DNA of 64,000 bases from positions 7,130,001-7,194,000 of the forward strand of contig NZ_AP028461.1 in the NCBI RefSeq assembly GCF_033097365.1, in the 5' to 3' direction. Position 1 is the first letter of the stretch, and the number at the start of each line of letters is the position of its first letter. Below are positions 1 to 8,187 of the stretch, piece after piece. The translations under genes and the position numbers were made by a program. The DNA is from Actinoplanes sichuanensis (GTDB lineage Bacteria > Actinomycetota > Actinomycetes > Mycobacteriales > Micromonosporaceae). Under the pieces are notes generated by a model. It did no database searches. It was not told the DNA's origin and worked only from the letters and a program-made list of their open reading frames with translations.

Positions 1-1
1 C

Positions 2-166
2 CTGGTGATCTCGGTGATCCCCGGCGGCAGCTGCCTCGGCGTGGTGGCCTCCGGCGACAGTGACCTCGGCCTGGTCGGGTACGAGATCTCGATGCTCGCC
101 GAACGGTTCGGCGACCTGCTGACCCCGGCCCTGATCGCCGAATCGCGGCAGCAGCTCCCCCGATGA
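2..166 (+). CDS. Roadblock/LC7-domain protein, C-terminal fragment (conservon cvnB-like)
   Basis: The window opens inside this gene; 54 codons are visible before a TGA. The segment with PGGSCLGVVASGDSDLGLV, followed by an amphipathic helix (SMLAERFGDLLTPALI), is typical of the last strand and helix of the roadblock/LC7 fold. In actinobacterial conservons such proteins act with a GTPase partner on a membrane histidine kinase, presumably encoded to the left. The stop overlaps the next start in an ATGA. Family assignment rests on this short tail plus the two diagnostic downstream neighbours. Confidence 0.75.
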   Translation: MVISVIPGGSCLGVVASGDSDLGLVGYEISMLAERFGDLLTPALIAESRQQLPR

Positions 167-504
167 GAGACCACGACGCCGAGGAACCGGTGGTGCGCCC
201 GTTCATGCTGACCGGCGGGCGCACCCAGCCACTGCACGACGGACTTCGGATCGAGACCCAGTTGTACGCCGCACCGGCCGCCCTGTCCGCGCCGCTGCGG
301 TTCGAGGCCCGCCGGATCGTCGAGCTCTGCCAGCGGCCGATGTCGGTGGCCGACCTGTCGTCGGCGCTGCGCGCCCCGCTCGGGGTGGTCCGGGTGATCG
401 TCGCGGACCTGATGACGCAGGGACTGTTGCAGGCCGGTGAGATGCCCGGTGAGCTGACCACCGCGTTGATCGAGAGGATCAGGGATCGTGTTCGGGCGCT
501 CTAG
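163..504 (+). CDS. DUF742 protein (conservon cvnC-like)
   Basis: A 113-residue cytoplasmic protein with the DUF742 pattern: an N-terminal VRPFMLTGGRT motif, a central EARRIVELCQRP stretch, and a C-terminal winged-helix-like part (MSVADLSSALRAPLGVVRVI). DUF742 proteins are almost always encoded between a roadblock protein and a small GTPase, as here. The ATG overlaps the preceding stop by 4 bp, and its own end overlaps the next gene by 17 bp, so the three are translationally coupled. Biochemical role unknown; a scaffold or DNA-binding role is only inferred. Confidence 0.88.
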   Translation: MRDHDAEEPVVRPFMLTGGRTQPLHDGLRIETQLYAAPAALSAPLRFEARRIVELCQRPMSVADLSSALRAPLGVVRVIVADLMTQGLLQAGEMPGELTTALIERIRDRVRAL

Positions 505-1072
505 CACGGTGGCGGCCCCGTCACCGGTCGCTGTCAAGATCGTGATCAGTGGCGGTTTCGGGGTGGGCAAGACCACCTTCGTCGGCGCGATCTCGGAGAT
601 CGAGCCGCTGGTGACCGAGGCCGAGATGACCGAACGGTCGATCGGCGTCGACGACACCACGGCGGTGGCCGCGAAGACCACCACGACGGTGGCCCTGGAC
701 TTCGGCCGGATCACCCTGGACGAGTCGCTGTTGCTCTACCTGTTCGGGACGCCGGGGCAGGACCGGTTCGCGTTCCTCTGGGACGACCTGGTGCACGGGG
801 CGCTCGGCGCGATCGTGCTGGTCGACACCCGCCGCATCGAGGACTGCTTCCCGGCGATCGACTACTTCGAGGAACACGACATCCCGTTCATCATCGGCAT
901 CAACGCCTTCGAGGGCGCCCGCCGCTTCGACCCGGCCGAGATCCGCGACGCGCTGGGGGTCGCGGAGGGCATGCCGCTGCTGGAGTGCGACGCCCGCCAG
1001 CGGGATTCGGTGAAGACCGTCCTGGTGGCCCTGACCGAACGGGTCCTGGCCCGCCGCCTGGCCCGCCAGTGA
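488..1072 (+). CDS. Conservon small GTPase (cvnD-like, MglA/Ras-like)
   Basis: A 194-residue GTP-binding protein. It has a P-loop GGFGVGKTT (residues 22-30), a switch-II/G3 motif TPGQDRF (about 88-94) and a G4-like GINAFEG, where the classical NKxD is replaced as is usual in conservon GTPases. The GTG start at 488 follows an AGGG-type ribosome site; it lies inside the end of the DUF742 gene, consistent with coupling. It likely cycles under control of the adjacent roadblock protein. No further conservon gene (for example a P450) follows; the next gene is convergent and unrelated. Confidence 0.9.
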   Translation: MFGRSSTVAAPSPVAVKIVISGGFGVGKTTFVGAISEIEPLVTEAEMTERSIGVDDTTAVAAKTTTTVALDFGRITLDESLLLYLFGTPGQDRFAFLWDDLVHGALGAIVLVDTRRIEDCFPAIDYFEEHDIPFIIGINAFEGARRFDPAEIRDALGVAEGMPLLECDARQRDSVKTVLVALTERVLARRLARQ

Positions 1073-1250
1073 CCCCGACCGGCGTTTCGGGCGGCGAAGC
1101 CGTCCGGGGTGGCGGAAGCGGTGAGCCGCGGGTGAGTGCCGGTCGACGCCGGTCCCGCGGCCACCGCACACGCCCGGCGGTCGCGGTGGAGGCCCTGACT
1201 CCCGCCTCCGTCGCGGCGTAGGGGACGGTGCTCTTCGTAGCCGTACCGAA

Positions 1251-1832
1251 TCAACGCTCGGTGAGGGTGCCGTCCGCCTCGACGTATTCGGCGGACGTCT
1301 CGGGGCAGACCCAGAGGTTTCCGTCTTTGGCGACCAACGGTCGGCCGGCCCGGCCGACCCGGCGCGCCGGAACCCCCACCACCAGGGCGAAGTCCGGGAC
1401 GTCCTTGGTGACCACCGCGCCTGCGGCGACCAGGGCCCACCGGCCGACGGTGACCGGCGCGACGCAGACGGCGCGGGCGCCGATCGCAGCGCCCTCACCG
1501 ATGGTGACACCGACCGCGGTCCAGTCGTCACCGGTCTTGAGGCGCCCGTCGGGGGTGACGGCGCGCGGGTACTCGTCGTTGGTGAGCACCGCGGCCGGGC
1601 CGATGAAGACGCCGTCGCCGAGGCGGGCCGGTTCGTAGACGAGCGCGTGGTTCTGCAGCTTCACGTTGTCGCCGATGACCACGCCGGGGCCGACGTACGC
1701 GCCACGGCCCACGTTGCAGTCGGTGCCGAGCGTCGCGTTCTCCCGGATCTGGGCGAGATGCCAGATCCGCGTGCCGGCGCCGATCGAGGCCCGCTCGTCC
1801 ACATCGGCGGTCGGGGCGACATTGACGGTCAT
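1251..1832 (-). CDS. WbpD-like hexapeptide N-acetyltransferase for a 3-amino sugar nucleotide
   Basis: 193 residues of left-handed beta-helix hexapeptide repeats (IGAGTRIWHLAQI, LGTDCNVGRGAYVG, IGDNVKLQNHALVYE, VFIGPAAVLTNDEYPRA). The IWH and NDEYPRA elements are those of the WbpD/WlbB family, which acetylates the 3-amino group of UDP-2-acetamido-3-amino-2,3-dideoxyglucuronate. A short C-terminal extension with CPETSAEYVE follows the helix. It is divergent from a Gfo/Idh dehydrogenase and WbpE-like aminotransferases, which supply the preceding steps. Trimer and cytosolic location are inferred from the family. Confidence 0.82.
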   Translation of the reverse strand: MTVNVAPTADVDERASIGAGTRIWHLAQIRENATLGTDCNVGRGAYVGPGVVIGDNVKLQNHALVYEPARLGDGVFIGPAAVLTNDEYPRAVTPDGRLKTGDDWTAVGVTIGEGAAIGARAVCVAPVTVGRWALVAAGAVVTKDVPDFALVVGVPARRVGRAGRPLVAKDGNLWVCPETSAEYVEADGTLTER

Positions 1833-2126
1833 GTGGAGCCTTCCGGAAGATCGGCGAGAATCGGGGCACAGGCTAGCTGCTGAGACTCCGAATCGATGTC
1901 AGCAAGACGACGTTCTCCGCCGAACTGACCGTTGGGTTGCGTGATCGCTGACCGACAGGCGTACCCCGATCAGCCGAAGGGACGCGATGACCCCGCAGCT
2001 ACGTCGGAAATCCATTCGCTGACTGGCGCTCGGTTGCGGCGAATCGATAGCTTTCCGGGCGGACTGCGTCGGCACCGTCCGTCCACTCTGCGCGGACGCG
2101 TTCCCGCCCAATCTCCGACGAAACGG

Positions 2127-3197
2127 ATGCTCGTGACTTCTCCGCTCCCCGCTCCCATCGGTGTGGCCGTCGTCGGCGCCGGCTACTGGGGCCCCAACCT
2201 CGTCCGCAACTTCCAGAGCAGCCCGAACTTCCGGCTGCGCTGGCTCTGTGACCTCGACGTCGAGCGGGCCCAGCGGGTCCTCGGCGGCTACTCGACGGTC
2301 GGAGTCTCGGCCGACCTCGACGAGGTCCTGGCCGACCCGTCGGTCGACGCCGTGGCGATCGCCACACCGGCCGGCACGCACCTGCCGGTCGCGATGGCCG
2401 CGCTGCGCGCCGGCAAACACGTGCTGGTCGAGAAGCCCCTCGCGGCCACCCACGAGGAGGGCCTGAAACTGGTCGAGGAGGCCGACAAGCGCGGCCTGAC
2501 GCTGATGTGCGACCACACCTACTGCTACACCCCCGCGGTGCTCCGGATCCGCGATCTGCTCGCCGCCGGCGAGCTGGGCGAACTGCACTTCCTCGATTCG
2601 GTACGGATCAACCTGGGCCTGGTCCAGCGGGACATCGACGTGATCTGGGACCTGGCGCCGCACGACCTGTCGATCCTCGACTTCGTGCTGCCGCCGTCGG
2701 TGCGCCCGGTCGCGGTCGCCGCGCACGGGGCCGACGGCATCGGCGCCGGCCGGGCCTGCGTGGCGTATCTCACGCTCCAGCTGAACACCGGCGCGATCGC
2801 CCACATCCACGTGAACTGGCTCTCCCCGGTCAAGGTACGCACCGCGATCTTCGGTGGGTCGAAACGGACCCTGGTGTGGGACGACCTGAACCCCAGCCAG
2901 CGGCTGTCCATCTACGACCGCGGCGTCGACGTGGCCTCCCCGGACGAGCTCGGCGACGAGCAGCGGCGGGACATCCTGGTGTCGTACCGCTCGGGTGACG
3001 TGGTCTCCCCGGCGCTCACCGAGCGTGAGGCGCTGCGGACCATGGTCGACGAGTACGCACGGGCCATCACGACCGGTACCCCCGCCCTCACCGACGGTCG
3101 ATCGGGACTTCGGGTCCTTGAGATCCTCCAGGCCGCCTCGCGTAGCCTCGCCGAGGGCGGCACCATGATCAAGCTGAACGAAGGGCACACGGCGTGA
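2127..3197 (+). CDS. Gfo/Idh/MocA NAD-dependent sugar-nucleotide dehydrogenase (WbpB/WlbA-like)
   Basis: 356 residues from ATG 2127, chosen because the Rossmann motif GAGYWGP (about residues 17-23) then lies near the N-terminus; the frame is open further upstream to 1932 but encodes low-complexity sequence. The EKP motif (E102-K103-P104) typical of Gfo/Idh enzymes is present, followed by an alpha/beta substrate domain with a DLAPHDLSI stretch. WlbA/WbpB enzymes oxidise C3 of UDP-N-acetylglucosaminuronic acid before transamination. No strong ribosome site is visible; GTG 2133 is an alternative. First gene of a tightly overlapping run to about 10442. Confidence 0.87.
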   Translation: MLVTSPLPAPIGVAVVGAGYWGPNLVRNFQSSPNFRLRWLCDLDVERAQRVLGGYSTVGVSADLDEVLADPSVDAVAIATPAGTHLPVAMAALRAGKHVLVEKPLAATHEEGLKLVEEADKRGLTLMCDHTYCYTPAVLRIRDLLAAGELGELHFLDSVRINLGLVQRDIDVIWDLAPHDLSILDFVLPPSVRPVAVAAHGADGIGAGRACVAYLTLQLNTGAIAHIHVNWLSPVKVRTAIFGGSKRTLVWDDLNPSQRLSIYDRGVDVASPDELGDEQRRDILVSYRSGDVVSPALTEREALRTMVDEYARAITTGTPALTDGRSGLRVLEILQAASRSLAEGGTMIKLNEGHTA

Positions 3198-4162
3198 CTG
3201 GAGTATCGATCGAGGGCACCAAGGCCCTGGTCACCGGCGGGGCGGGCACCATCGGCTCGCACGTCGTCGACGAGCTCGTCCGGGGCGGGGCCGCGGAGAT
3301 CGTCGTGCTCGACAACTTCGTGCGCGGCCGGCGCGAGAACCTGGCCTGGGCGTTGGCGAACAAGAGCGACATCAACCTGGTCGAGGGCGACATCCGCGAC
3401 CGGGAGCTGGTCCGCTCGCTCACCGAGGGTAAGGATCTCGTCTTCCACCTGGCGGCGATCCGGATCACCCAGTGCGCGGAGGAGCCCCGGCTCGCCAACG
3501 AGGTCCTGGTGGACGGCACCTTCAACGTGATCGAGGCGGCCGCCGAGGCCGGGGTCAAGAAGGTCATCGCGTCGTCGTCGGCGTCGGTCTACGGCCTGGC
3601 CGAGGAGTTCCCGACCACCGAGCGGCACCACCCGTACAACAACGACACGTTCTACGGTGCGGCGAAGGCGTTCAACGAGGCCACGCTGCGCAGCTTCAAG
3701 GCGATGAAGGACCTGGACTACGTCGCCCTGCGCTACTTCAACGTGTACGGCCCGCGGATGGACATCTACGGCCTGTACACCGAGGTGCTGATCCGCTGGA
3801 TGGAGCGCATCGAGTCGGGCACTCCCCCGCTGATCCTCGGCGACGGCCTGGCCACCATGGACTTCGTGCACGTGGCGGACATCGCCCGCGCCAACATCCT
3901 GGCCGCCCAGGCGGACGTCACCGACGAGGTCTTCAACATCGCCGCCAGCGAGGAGACCAGCCTCAAGGACCTGGCCGCCGCGCTCAGCGCGGTGATGAAG
4001 TCGGACCTCGTCCCGGAGCACGGCCCGGCCCGCGCGGTCAACGGCGTCACCCGGCGGCTCGCCGACATCACCCAGGCGGAGCAGAAGCTCGGCTGGAAGC
4101 CGCAGCTCACCCTGCACGAGGGCCTGCAGGGTCTCGTCGACTGGTGGCGGTCGTCCAAGTGA
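3194..4162 (+). CDS. NAD-dependent epimerase/dehydratase (extended SDR)
   Basis: 322 residues from a GTG that overlaps the previous TGA. The dinucleotide motif TGGAGTIGS (14-22) and the catalytic YxxxK (Y154, K158 in FYGAAKAFNE) with SSSASVYG upstream are intact. The sequence resembles UDP-sugar 4-epimerases or dehydratases of polysaccharide loci. Substrate cannot be read from sequence. Its place between a dehydrogenase and an aminotransferase suggests it supplies a keto- or epimerised UDP-sugar. Confidence 0.88.
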   Translation: MTGVSIEGTKALVTGGAGTIGSHVVDELVRGGAAEIVVLDNFVRGRRENLAWALANKSDINLVEGDIRDRELVRSLTEGKDLVFHLAAIRITQCAEEPRLANEVLVDGTFNVIEAAAEAGVKKVIASSSASVYGLAEEFPTTERHHPYNNDTFYGAAKAFNEATLRSFKAMKDLDYVALRYFNVYGPRMDIYGLYTEVLIRWMERIESGTPPLILGDGLATMDFVHVADIARANILAAQADVTDEVFNIAASEETSLKDLAAALSAVMKSDLVPEHGPARAVNGVTRRLADITQAEQKLGWKPQLTLHEGLQGLVDWWRSSK

Positions 4163-5283
4163 TCCCGGTGATGATCCCCGACCTCGGGGAAGAGGAGGCC
4201 CAGGCCGCGGCCGAGGCGATCCGCTCCGGCTGGGTCGCCCAGGGTCCGCGGGTGGCGCGGTTCGAGCAGGAGTTCGCGGCCGCCGTCGGCGCCGGGCACG
4301 GTGTCGCCGTGTCGTCCTGCACGACCGGCCTGCACCTGGCTCTGGTGCTGCTCGACATCAAGCCCGGTGACGAGGTCATCGTGCCGTCGCTGTCGTTCAT
4401 CGCCACCGCCAACGCGGTCCGCTACGTGGGTGCCACCCCGGTCTTCGCCGACGTCGAGCTGGCCACCGGCAACGTCACCGTGGAGACGGTGGACGCGGTG
4501 CGTACCGAGCGGACCCGCGCGGTCATCGCGGTGCACCAGGGTGGGGTGCCGTTCGACACGGCGGCGCTGCGCAAGGCCACCGACGGCTGGGGCATCGGGC
4601 TGGTCGAGGACGCCGCGTGCGCGGCCGGTTCGACCGCGTACGGCGCACCGGCCGGCACCGGTGCCCGGGTGGCCGCGTGGTCGTTCCACCCGCGCAAGCT
4701 CATCACCACCGGTGAGGGCGGCATGGTGACGGTGGACTCGGCGGACGCCGCCACCCGTCTCAAGCGGCTCCGTGAGCACGGCATGAACGTCTCCGCCGCC
4801 GACCGGCACGCGTCGAAGCAGCCGGTGCTGGAGGCGTACCTGGAGACCGCCTACAACTACCGGATGACCGACATCCAGGCCGCGGTCGGCCTGGTGCAGC
4901 TGGGCAAACTCGCCGGGCTGGTCGCTCAGCGCCGGCAGTTCGCGGCCCGCTACCAGGAGCTCCTGTCGGACATCGACGGGCTCGTCCCGGTCCGTGACCC
5001 GGCCTACGGGCAGACCAACTACCAGTCGTTCTGGGTGCTGCTCGACGGCTTCCGGGCGAGCCGGGACGAGGTCCTGACCGAACTGGCCGCTCGCGGAGTG
5101 TCCGCGCGGCGCGGCATCATGGCGGCGCATCTGGAGCCGGCCTACGCCGACGCCACGCCGGGACCGCTGCCGGTCACCGAACGGATCACGCGCGAGTCGC
5201 TGATCCTGCCGCTGCACCACAAGCTCACCGAAGCAGACCAGGACCACATCATCGGCGTGCTGCGCGAGCTGGCCATCCGGTGA
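4159..5283 (+). CDS. DegT/DnrJ/EryC1 sugar aminotransferase, copy 1
   Basis: 374 residues from GTG 4159, which overlaps the previous stop as GTGA and places the family N-terminus (IPVMIPDLGEEE) directly after the initiator. The PLP lysine is K180 in FHPRKLITTGEGG; the EDAACAAGS motif and the FRASRDEV region match the family. Such enzymes transaminate 3- or 4-keto sugar nucleotides with glutamate. It pairs with the acyltransferase immediately downstream (5280), so a 4-amino-4-deoxy sugar that is then acylated is a reasonable reading (inference). Confidence 0.88.
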   Translation: MIPVMIPDLGEEEAQAAAEAIRSGWVAQGPRVARFEQEFAAAVGAGHGVAVSSCTTGLHLALVLLDIKPGDEVIVPSLSFIATANAVRYVGATPVFADVELATGNVTVETVDAVRTERTRAVIAVHQGGVPFDTAALRKATDGWGIGLVEDAACAAGSTAYGAPAGTGARVAAWSFHPRKLITTGEGGMVTVDSADAATRLKRLREHGMNVSAADRHASKQPVLEAYLETAYNYRMTDIQAAVGLVQLGKLAGLVAQRRQFAARYQELLSDIDGLVPVRDPAYGQTNYQSFWVLLDGFRASRDEVLTELAARGVSARRGIMAAHLEPAYADATPGPLPVTERITRESLILPLHHKLTEADQDHIIGVLRELAIR

Positions 5284-5945
5284 GAGACCTGGTCATCGTC
5301 GGGGCGGGCGGGTTCGCCCGGGAGACGGCCGCGGCCGCTCTCGCGGGTGGCCGGCGGGTCCTCGGGTTCGTCGACGACAACCCGGACCTGCACGGGACCG
5401 TCCGCTCCGGCCTGCCCATCCTCGGCCCGGTCGACCACGTGACCGGGCTCGACGCCGACGTCGTGGTGTGCGTGGGCAATCCACGCAACTTCACGGTCCG
5501 GCAGCAGATCGTGGAACGGCTGGGCCTCGACCCGGCCCGGTACGCCACGGTGCTGCACCCGTCGGTGTCGATCGGCACGGGCAGCACCGTCGGCGAGGGC
5601 ACCGTACTGCTGGCCGGCACCGTGCTGACCGCCGACGTGACGGTGGGCGCGCACGTGGCGGTCATGCCGCAGGTCGTGCTCACCCACGACGACCTGGTGG
5701 GTTCCTACGCCACCGTCGCCTCCGGGGTCCGACTCGGCGGCGGGGCGATCCTCGAGACCGGCGCGTACGTCGGTTCCGGCGCCATGATCCGCGAGGGTGT
5801 CACGGTCGGTGCCTGGGCGCTGGTCGGCATGGGCTCGGTCGTCCTGCACGACGTCCCGACCGGCGAGATCTGGGCCGGCAGCCCGGCCCGCTTCCTGAAG
5901 AACGTCCCGACCGTCCCGTCCGTCCTGGAAAGGCAGTCCTCATGA
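5280..5945 (+). CDS. NeuD/PglD-family sugar O/N-acyltransferase
   Basis: 221 residues. It begins with a Rossmann-like substrate domain (VIVGAGGFARETAAA, then FVDDNP) followed by left-handed beta-helix repeats (IGTGSTVGEGTVLLAG, VGAHVAVMP, GAYVGSGAMIREGVTVG) and a closing GEIWAGSPARFLK. This two-domain layout is that of PglD/NeuD/VioB acyltransferases acting on UDP-amino sugars or sialic-acid-type sugars. GTG start in a GTGA overlap with the aminotransferase and ATGA overlap with the next gene. Confidence 0.86.
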   Translation: MRDLVIVGAGGFARETAAAALAGGRRVLGFVDDNPDLHGTVRSGLPILGPVDHVTGLDADVVVCVGNPRNFTVRQQIVERLGLDPARYATVLHPSVSIGTGSTVGEGTVLLAGTVLTADVTVGAHVAVMPQVVLTHDDLVGSYATVASGVRLGGGAILETGAYVGSGAMIREGVTVGAWALVGMGSVVLHDVPTGEIWAGSPARFLKNVPTVPSVLERQSS

Positions 5946-7042
5946 CCCGCATCCCGCTCGTCGACCTCGCCGCCGCCCACGCGGAGGTGGCCGAGGAGGT
6001 CGAGGCCGGCTTCAAGCGCATCATCGCCGACACGGCCTTCATCGGCGGGGCGGAGGTGGCCGCGTTCGAGAGCGAGTACGCCGCGTTCTCCGGGCTGCCG
6101 CACGCGATCGGGGTGGCCAACGGCACCGACGCGCTGGAGCTGGCGTTCAAGGCGGTCGGCGTGGGCCCGGGCACCGAGGTCATCCTGCCGGCGAACACGT
6201 TCATCGCCACCGCCGAGGCGGTCGCCCGGACCGGTGCGCAGGTCGTGCTGGTCGACTGCGACCCGAGCACCTACCTGATCGACGTGGACGCCGCGCTCGC
6301 CGCGATCACGCCGCGCACCCGGGCCATCGCGCCGGTCCACCTGTACGGCCAGCTCGCCCCGGTCGACCAGCTCAAAGCCGGTCTCGCGGGCCGAGACATC
6401 GTGATCGTCGAGGACGCCGCCCAGTCGCAGGGCGCCACCCGGCACGGCCTCGGCTCCGGCGTCGACGGGATCGCCGCGACCAGCTTCTACCCGGGCAAGA
6501 ACCTGGGCGCCTACGGTGACGCCGGCGCGGTGACCACCGCCGTCGAGGAGTGGGCCACCACGGTCCGCACCCTGGGCAGCCACGGTGGCCTGCGCAAGTA
6601 CCACCACGACCTGGTCGGCGTGAACAGCCGCCTGGACGGCCTGCAGGCGGTCGTGCTGCGCGCCAAGCTGGCCCGCCTGGCCGGCTGGAACGAGCAGCGC
6701 CGCGCCGCCGCCGCCCGCTACCACGAGCTGCTGTCCGGCCTGGAGCAGGTGGTCCGCCCGGTCACGCTGGACGGCAACGTGCCCGTGTGGCACATCTACT
6801 GCGTCCGGGTGCCGAACCGGGACGAGGTGCTGGCGAAGCTGAACGCCGCCGGTGTCGGCGCGGCCATCCACTACCCGATCCCGGTGCACAAGACCGGCGC
6901 CTTCGCGGACCTGGGCGGTTCCTTCCCGAACGCCGAGACCGTCGCGCCGGAGATCCTGTCGCTGCCGATCTACCCGCAGATCACCGCGGACCAGCAGGCC
7001 CGGGTCGCCGAGGAACTGACCAACGCGCTGCGCGCGTCCTGA
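5942..7042 (+). CDS. DegT/DnrJ/EryC1 sugar aminotransferase, copy 2 (WbpE/FdtB-like)
   Basis: 366 residues. IPLVDLAA at the N-terminus, ANGTDALELAFKAVGVGPG, EDAAQSQGA and the PLP lysine K186 in SFYPGKNLGAYGDAGA are signatures of the WbpE/DesV/FdtB branch that aminates C3 of keto sugars. Together with the Gfo/Idh dehydrogenase (2127) and the WbpD-like acetyltransferase (1251) it completes a plausible 2,3-diamino-uronic-acid pathway. The initial UDP-GlcNAc 6-dehydrogenase (WbpA) is not in this window. Only moderately similar to copy 1, so they likely act on different substrates. Confidence 0.88.
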   Translation: MTRIPLVDLAAAHAEVAEEVEAGFKRIIADTAFIGGAEVAAFESEYAAFSGLPHAIGVANGTDALELAFKAVGVGPGTEVILPANTFIATAEAVARTGAQVVLVDCDPSTYLIDVDAALAAITPRTRAIAPVHLYGQLAPVDQLKAGLAGRDIVIVEDAAQSQGATRHGLGSGVDGIAATSFYPGKNLGAYGDAGAVTTAVEEWATTVRTLGSHGGLRKYHHDLVGVNSRLDGLQAVVLRAKLARLAGWNEQRRAAAARYHELLSGLEQVVRPVTLDGNVPVWHIYCVRVPNRDEVLAKLNAAGVGAAIHYPIPVHKTGAFADLGGSFPNAETVAPEILSLPIYPQITADQQARVAEELTNALRAS

Positions 7043-7055
7043 GGAGGTTCGTCAG

Positions 7056-8171
7056 ATGGCAGACGCCGCGATCGTCACCGGCGGCGGTGACCGCCGGTTA
7101 CCCTCGCTGACCGGCCTGCGGTTCATCGCGGCGTTCGCCGTCTTCGGTTTCCACGTGTCCGTCGCCGACCTCTTCACGGAGGACGGCGGCGTACCGGGTG
7201 TGCTGGACGTGGTGTTCCGGCAGGGTGCGACGGGGGTGTCGTTCTTCTTCATCCTGAGCGGCTTCGTGCTCTGCTGGTCGGCCCGGCCCGGTGACACCAT
7301 GCGGCGCTTCTGGCGGCGACGCGCGGCCAAGGTGTACCCGAACCACCTGGCCACGGCCCTGTTCGCGCTGGCGGTCGTGGTCGTCGCGGGCACCGCCGTC
7401 TCGGCCGGGTCGGTGGTGGCGAACCTGTTGCTGCTGCAGGCGTGGGTGCCGGTGGAGTCGGTCTACTACGGGCTGAACACCCCGAGCTGGTCGCTCTCCG
7501 TCGAGGCGTTCTTCTACCTCTGTTTCCCGCTGATCCTGCGGGTCGTCGACCGGCTGCCCCGGCCCTGGCTGTGGCCGCTGACCGGTGCCGTGCTGGCCGC
7601 GGTCTGCCTGATGCCGGCCGTGGCGCTGGGCCTTCCGGAGGACCTGCGCTACTGGTTCATCTACGTCAGCCCGCCAGTGCGGATGCTGGAGTTCGTCGTC
7701 GGCATCCTGCTGGCCCGGATCGTGCGCGACGGTCTCTGGATCCGGCTCACCGTGGTGCCGGCCGCGCTGCTCGCCGTCGCCGCGTACTTCGGTTCGGGTT
7801 TCCTGCCGCTCGGCTTCGCCTACGTGGCGGGCACCGTCATCCCGCTCGCGCTGCTGATCCCCGCCGTCGCCGTCAGCGACCTGCGCGGCACCAGCACCTT
7901 CCTGCGGCGCCGCACGATGATCTGGCTGGGTGAGGTGTCGTTCGCCTTCTACCTGGTCCATCAGCTGGCGATCCGGCTGGTCGAGCGGGCGCTGGGCGCG
8001 CAGACCTGGTCGCACCCGGCCGGGATGCTGGTGGCATTCGCCATGCTGGCGCTGTCGCTGGTGGGAGCATGGGCGCTGTACCAGATCGTGGAGAAGCCCG
8101 CGATGCGGTGGTTCTCCGGGAGCAGGACCCGTCCGGTGCAGACCCCCGCACCGAGCACCATCACGCCCTGA
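7056..8171 (+). CDS. Acyltransferase family 3 membrane protein (OafA/YrhL-like)
   Basis: 371 residues with a strong GAGGAGG ribosome site 8 bp before ATG. The opening LPSLTGLRFIAAFAVFGFHV and later FFFILSGFVLCWS and NTPSWSLSVEAFFYLCFP are diagnostic of acyltransferase-3 enzymes. About ten hydrophobic segments follow. These proteins O-acylate surface glycans at the inner membrane. The Arg/Lys-rich cytoplasmic loop RRFWRRRAAKVYPNH is also typical. The C-terminal tail is short, with no SGNH domain. Confidence 0.9.
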   Translation: MADAAIVTGGGDRRLPSLTGLRFIAAFAVFGFHVSVADLFTEDGGVPGVLDVVFRQGATGVSFFFILSGFVLCWSARPGDTMRRFWRRRAAKVYPNHLATALFALAVVVVAGTAVSAGSVVANLLLLQAWVPVESVYYGLNTPSWSLSVEAFFYLCFPLILRVVDRLPRPWLWPLTGAVLAAVCLMPAVALGLPEDLRYWFIYVSPPVRMLEFVVGILLARIVRDGLWIRLTVVPAALLAVAAYFGSGFLPLGFAYVAGTVIPLALLIPAVAVSDLRGTSTFLRRRTMIWLGEVSFAFYLVHQLAIRLVERALGAQTWSHPAGMLVAFAMLALSLVGAWALYQIVEKPAMRWFSGSRTRPVQTPAPSTITP

Positions 8172-8187
8172 TCAGGAAGAAAGCACC

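Noticed and set aside
1073..1250. Small ORFs between the conservon GTPase and the WbpD-like gene
   Set aside because: Pro/Arg/Gly-rich frames with no ribosome site, open on both strands; they are most likely non-coding.
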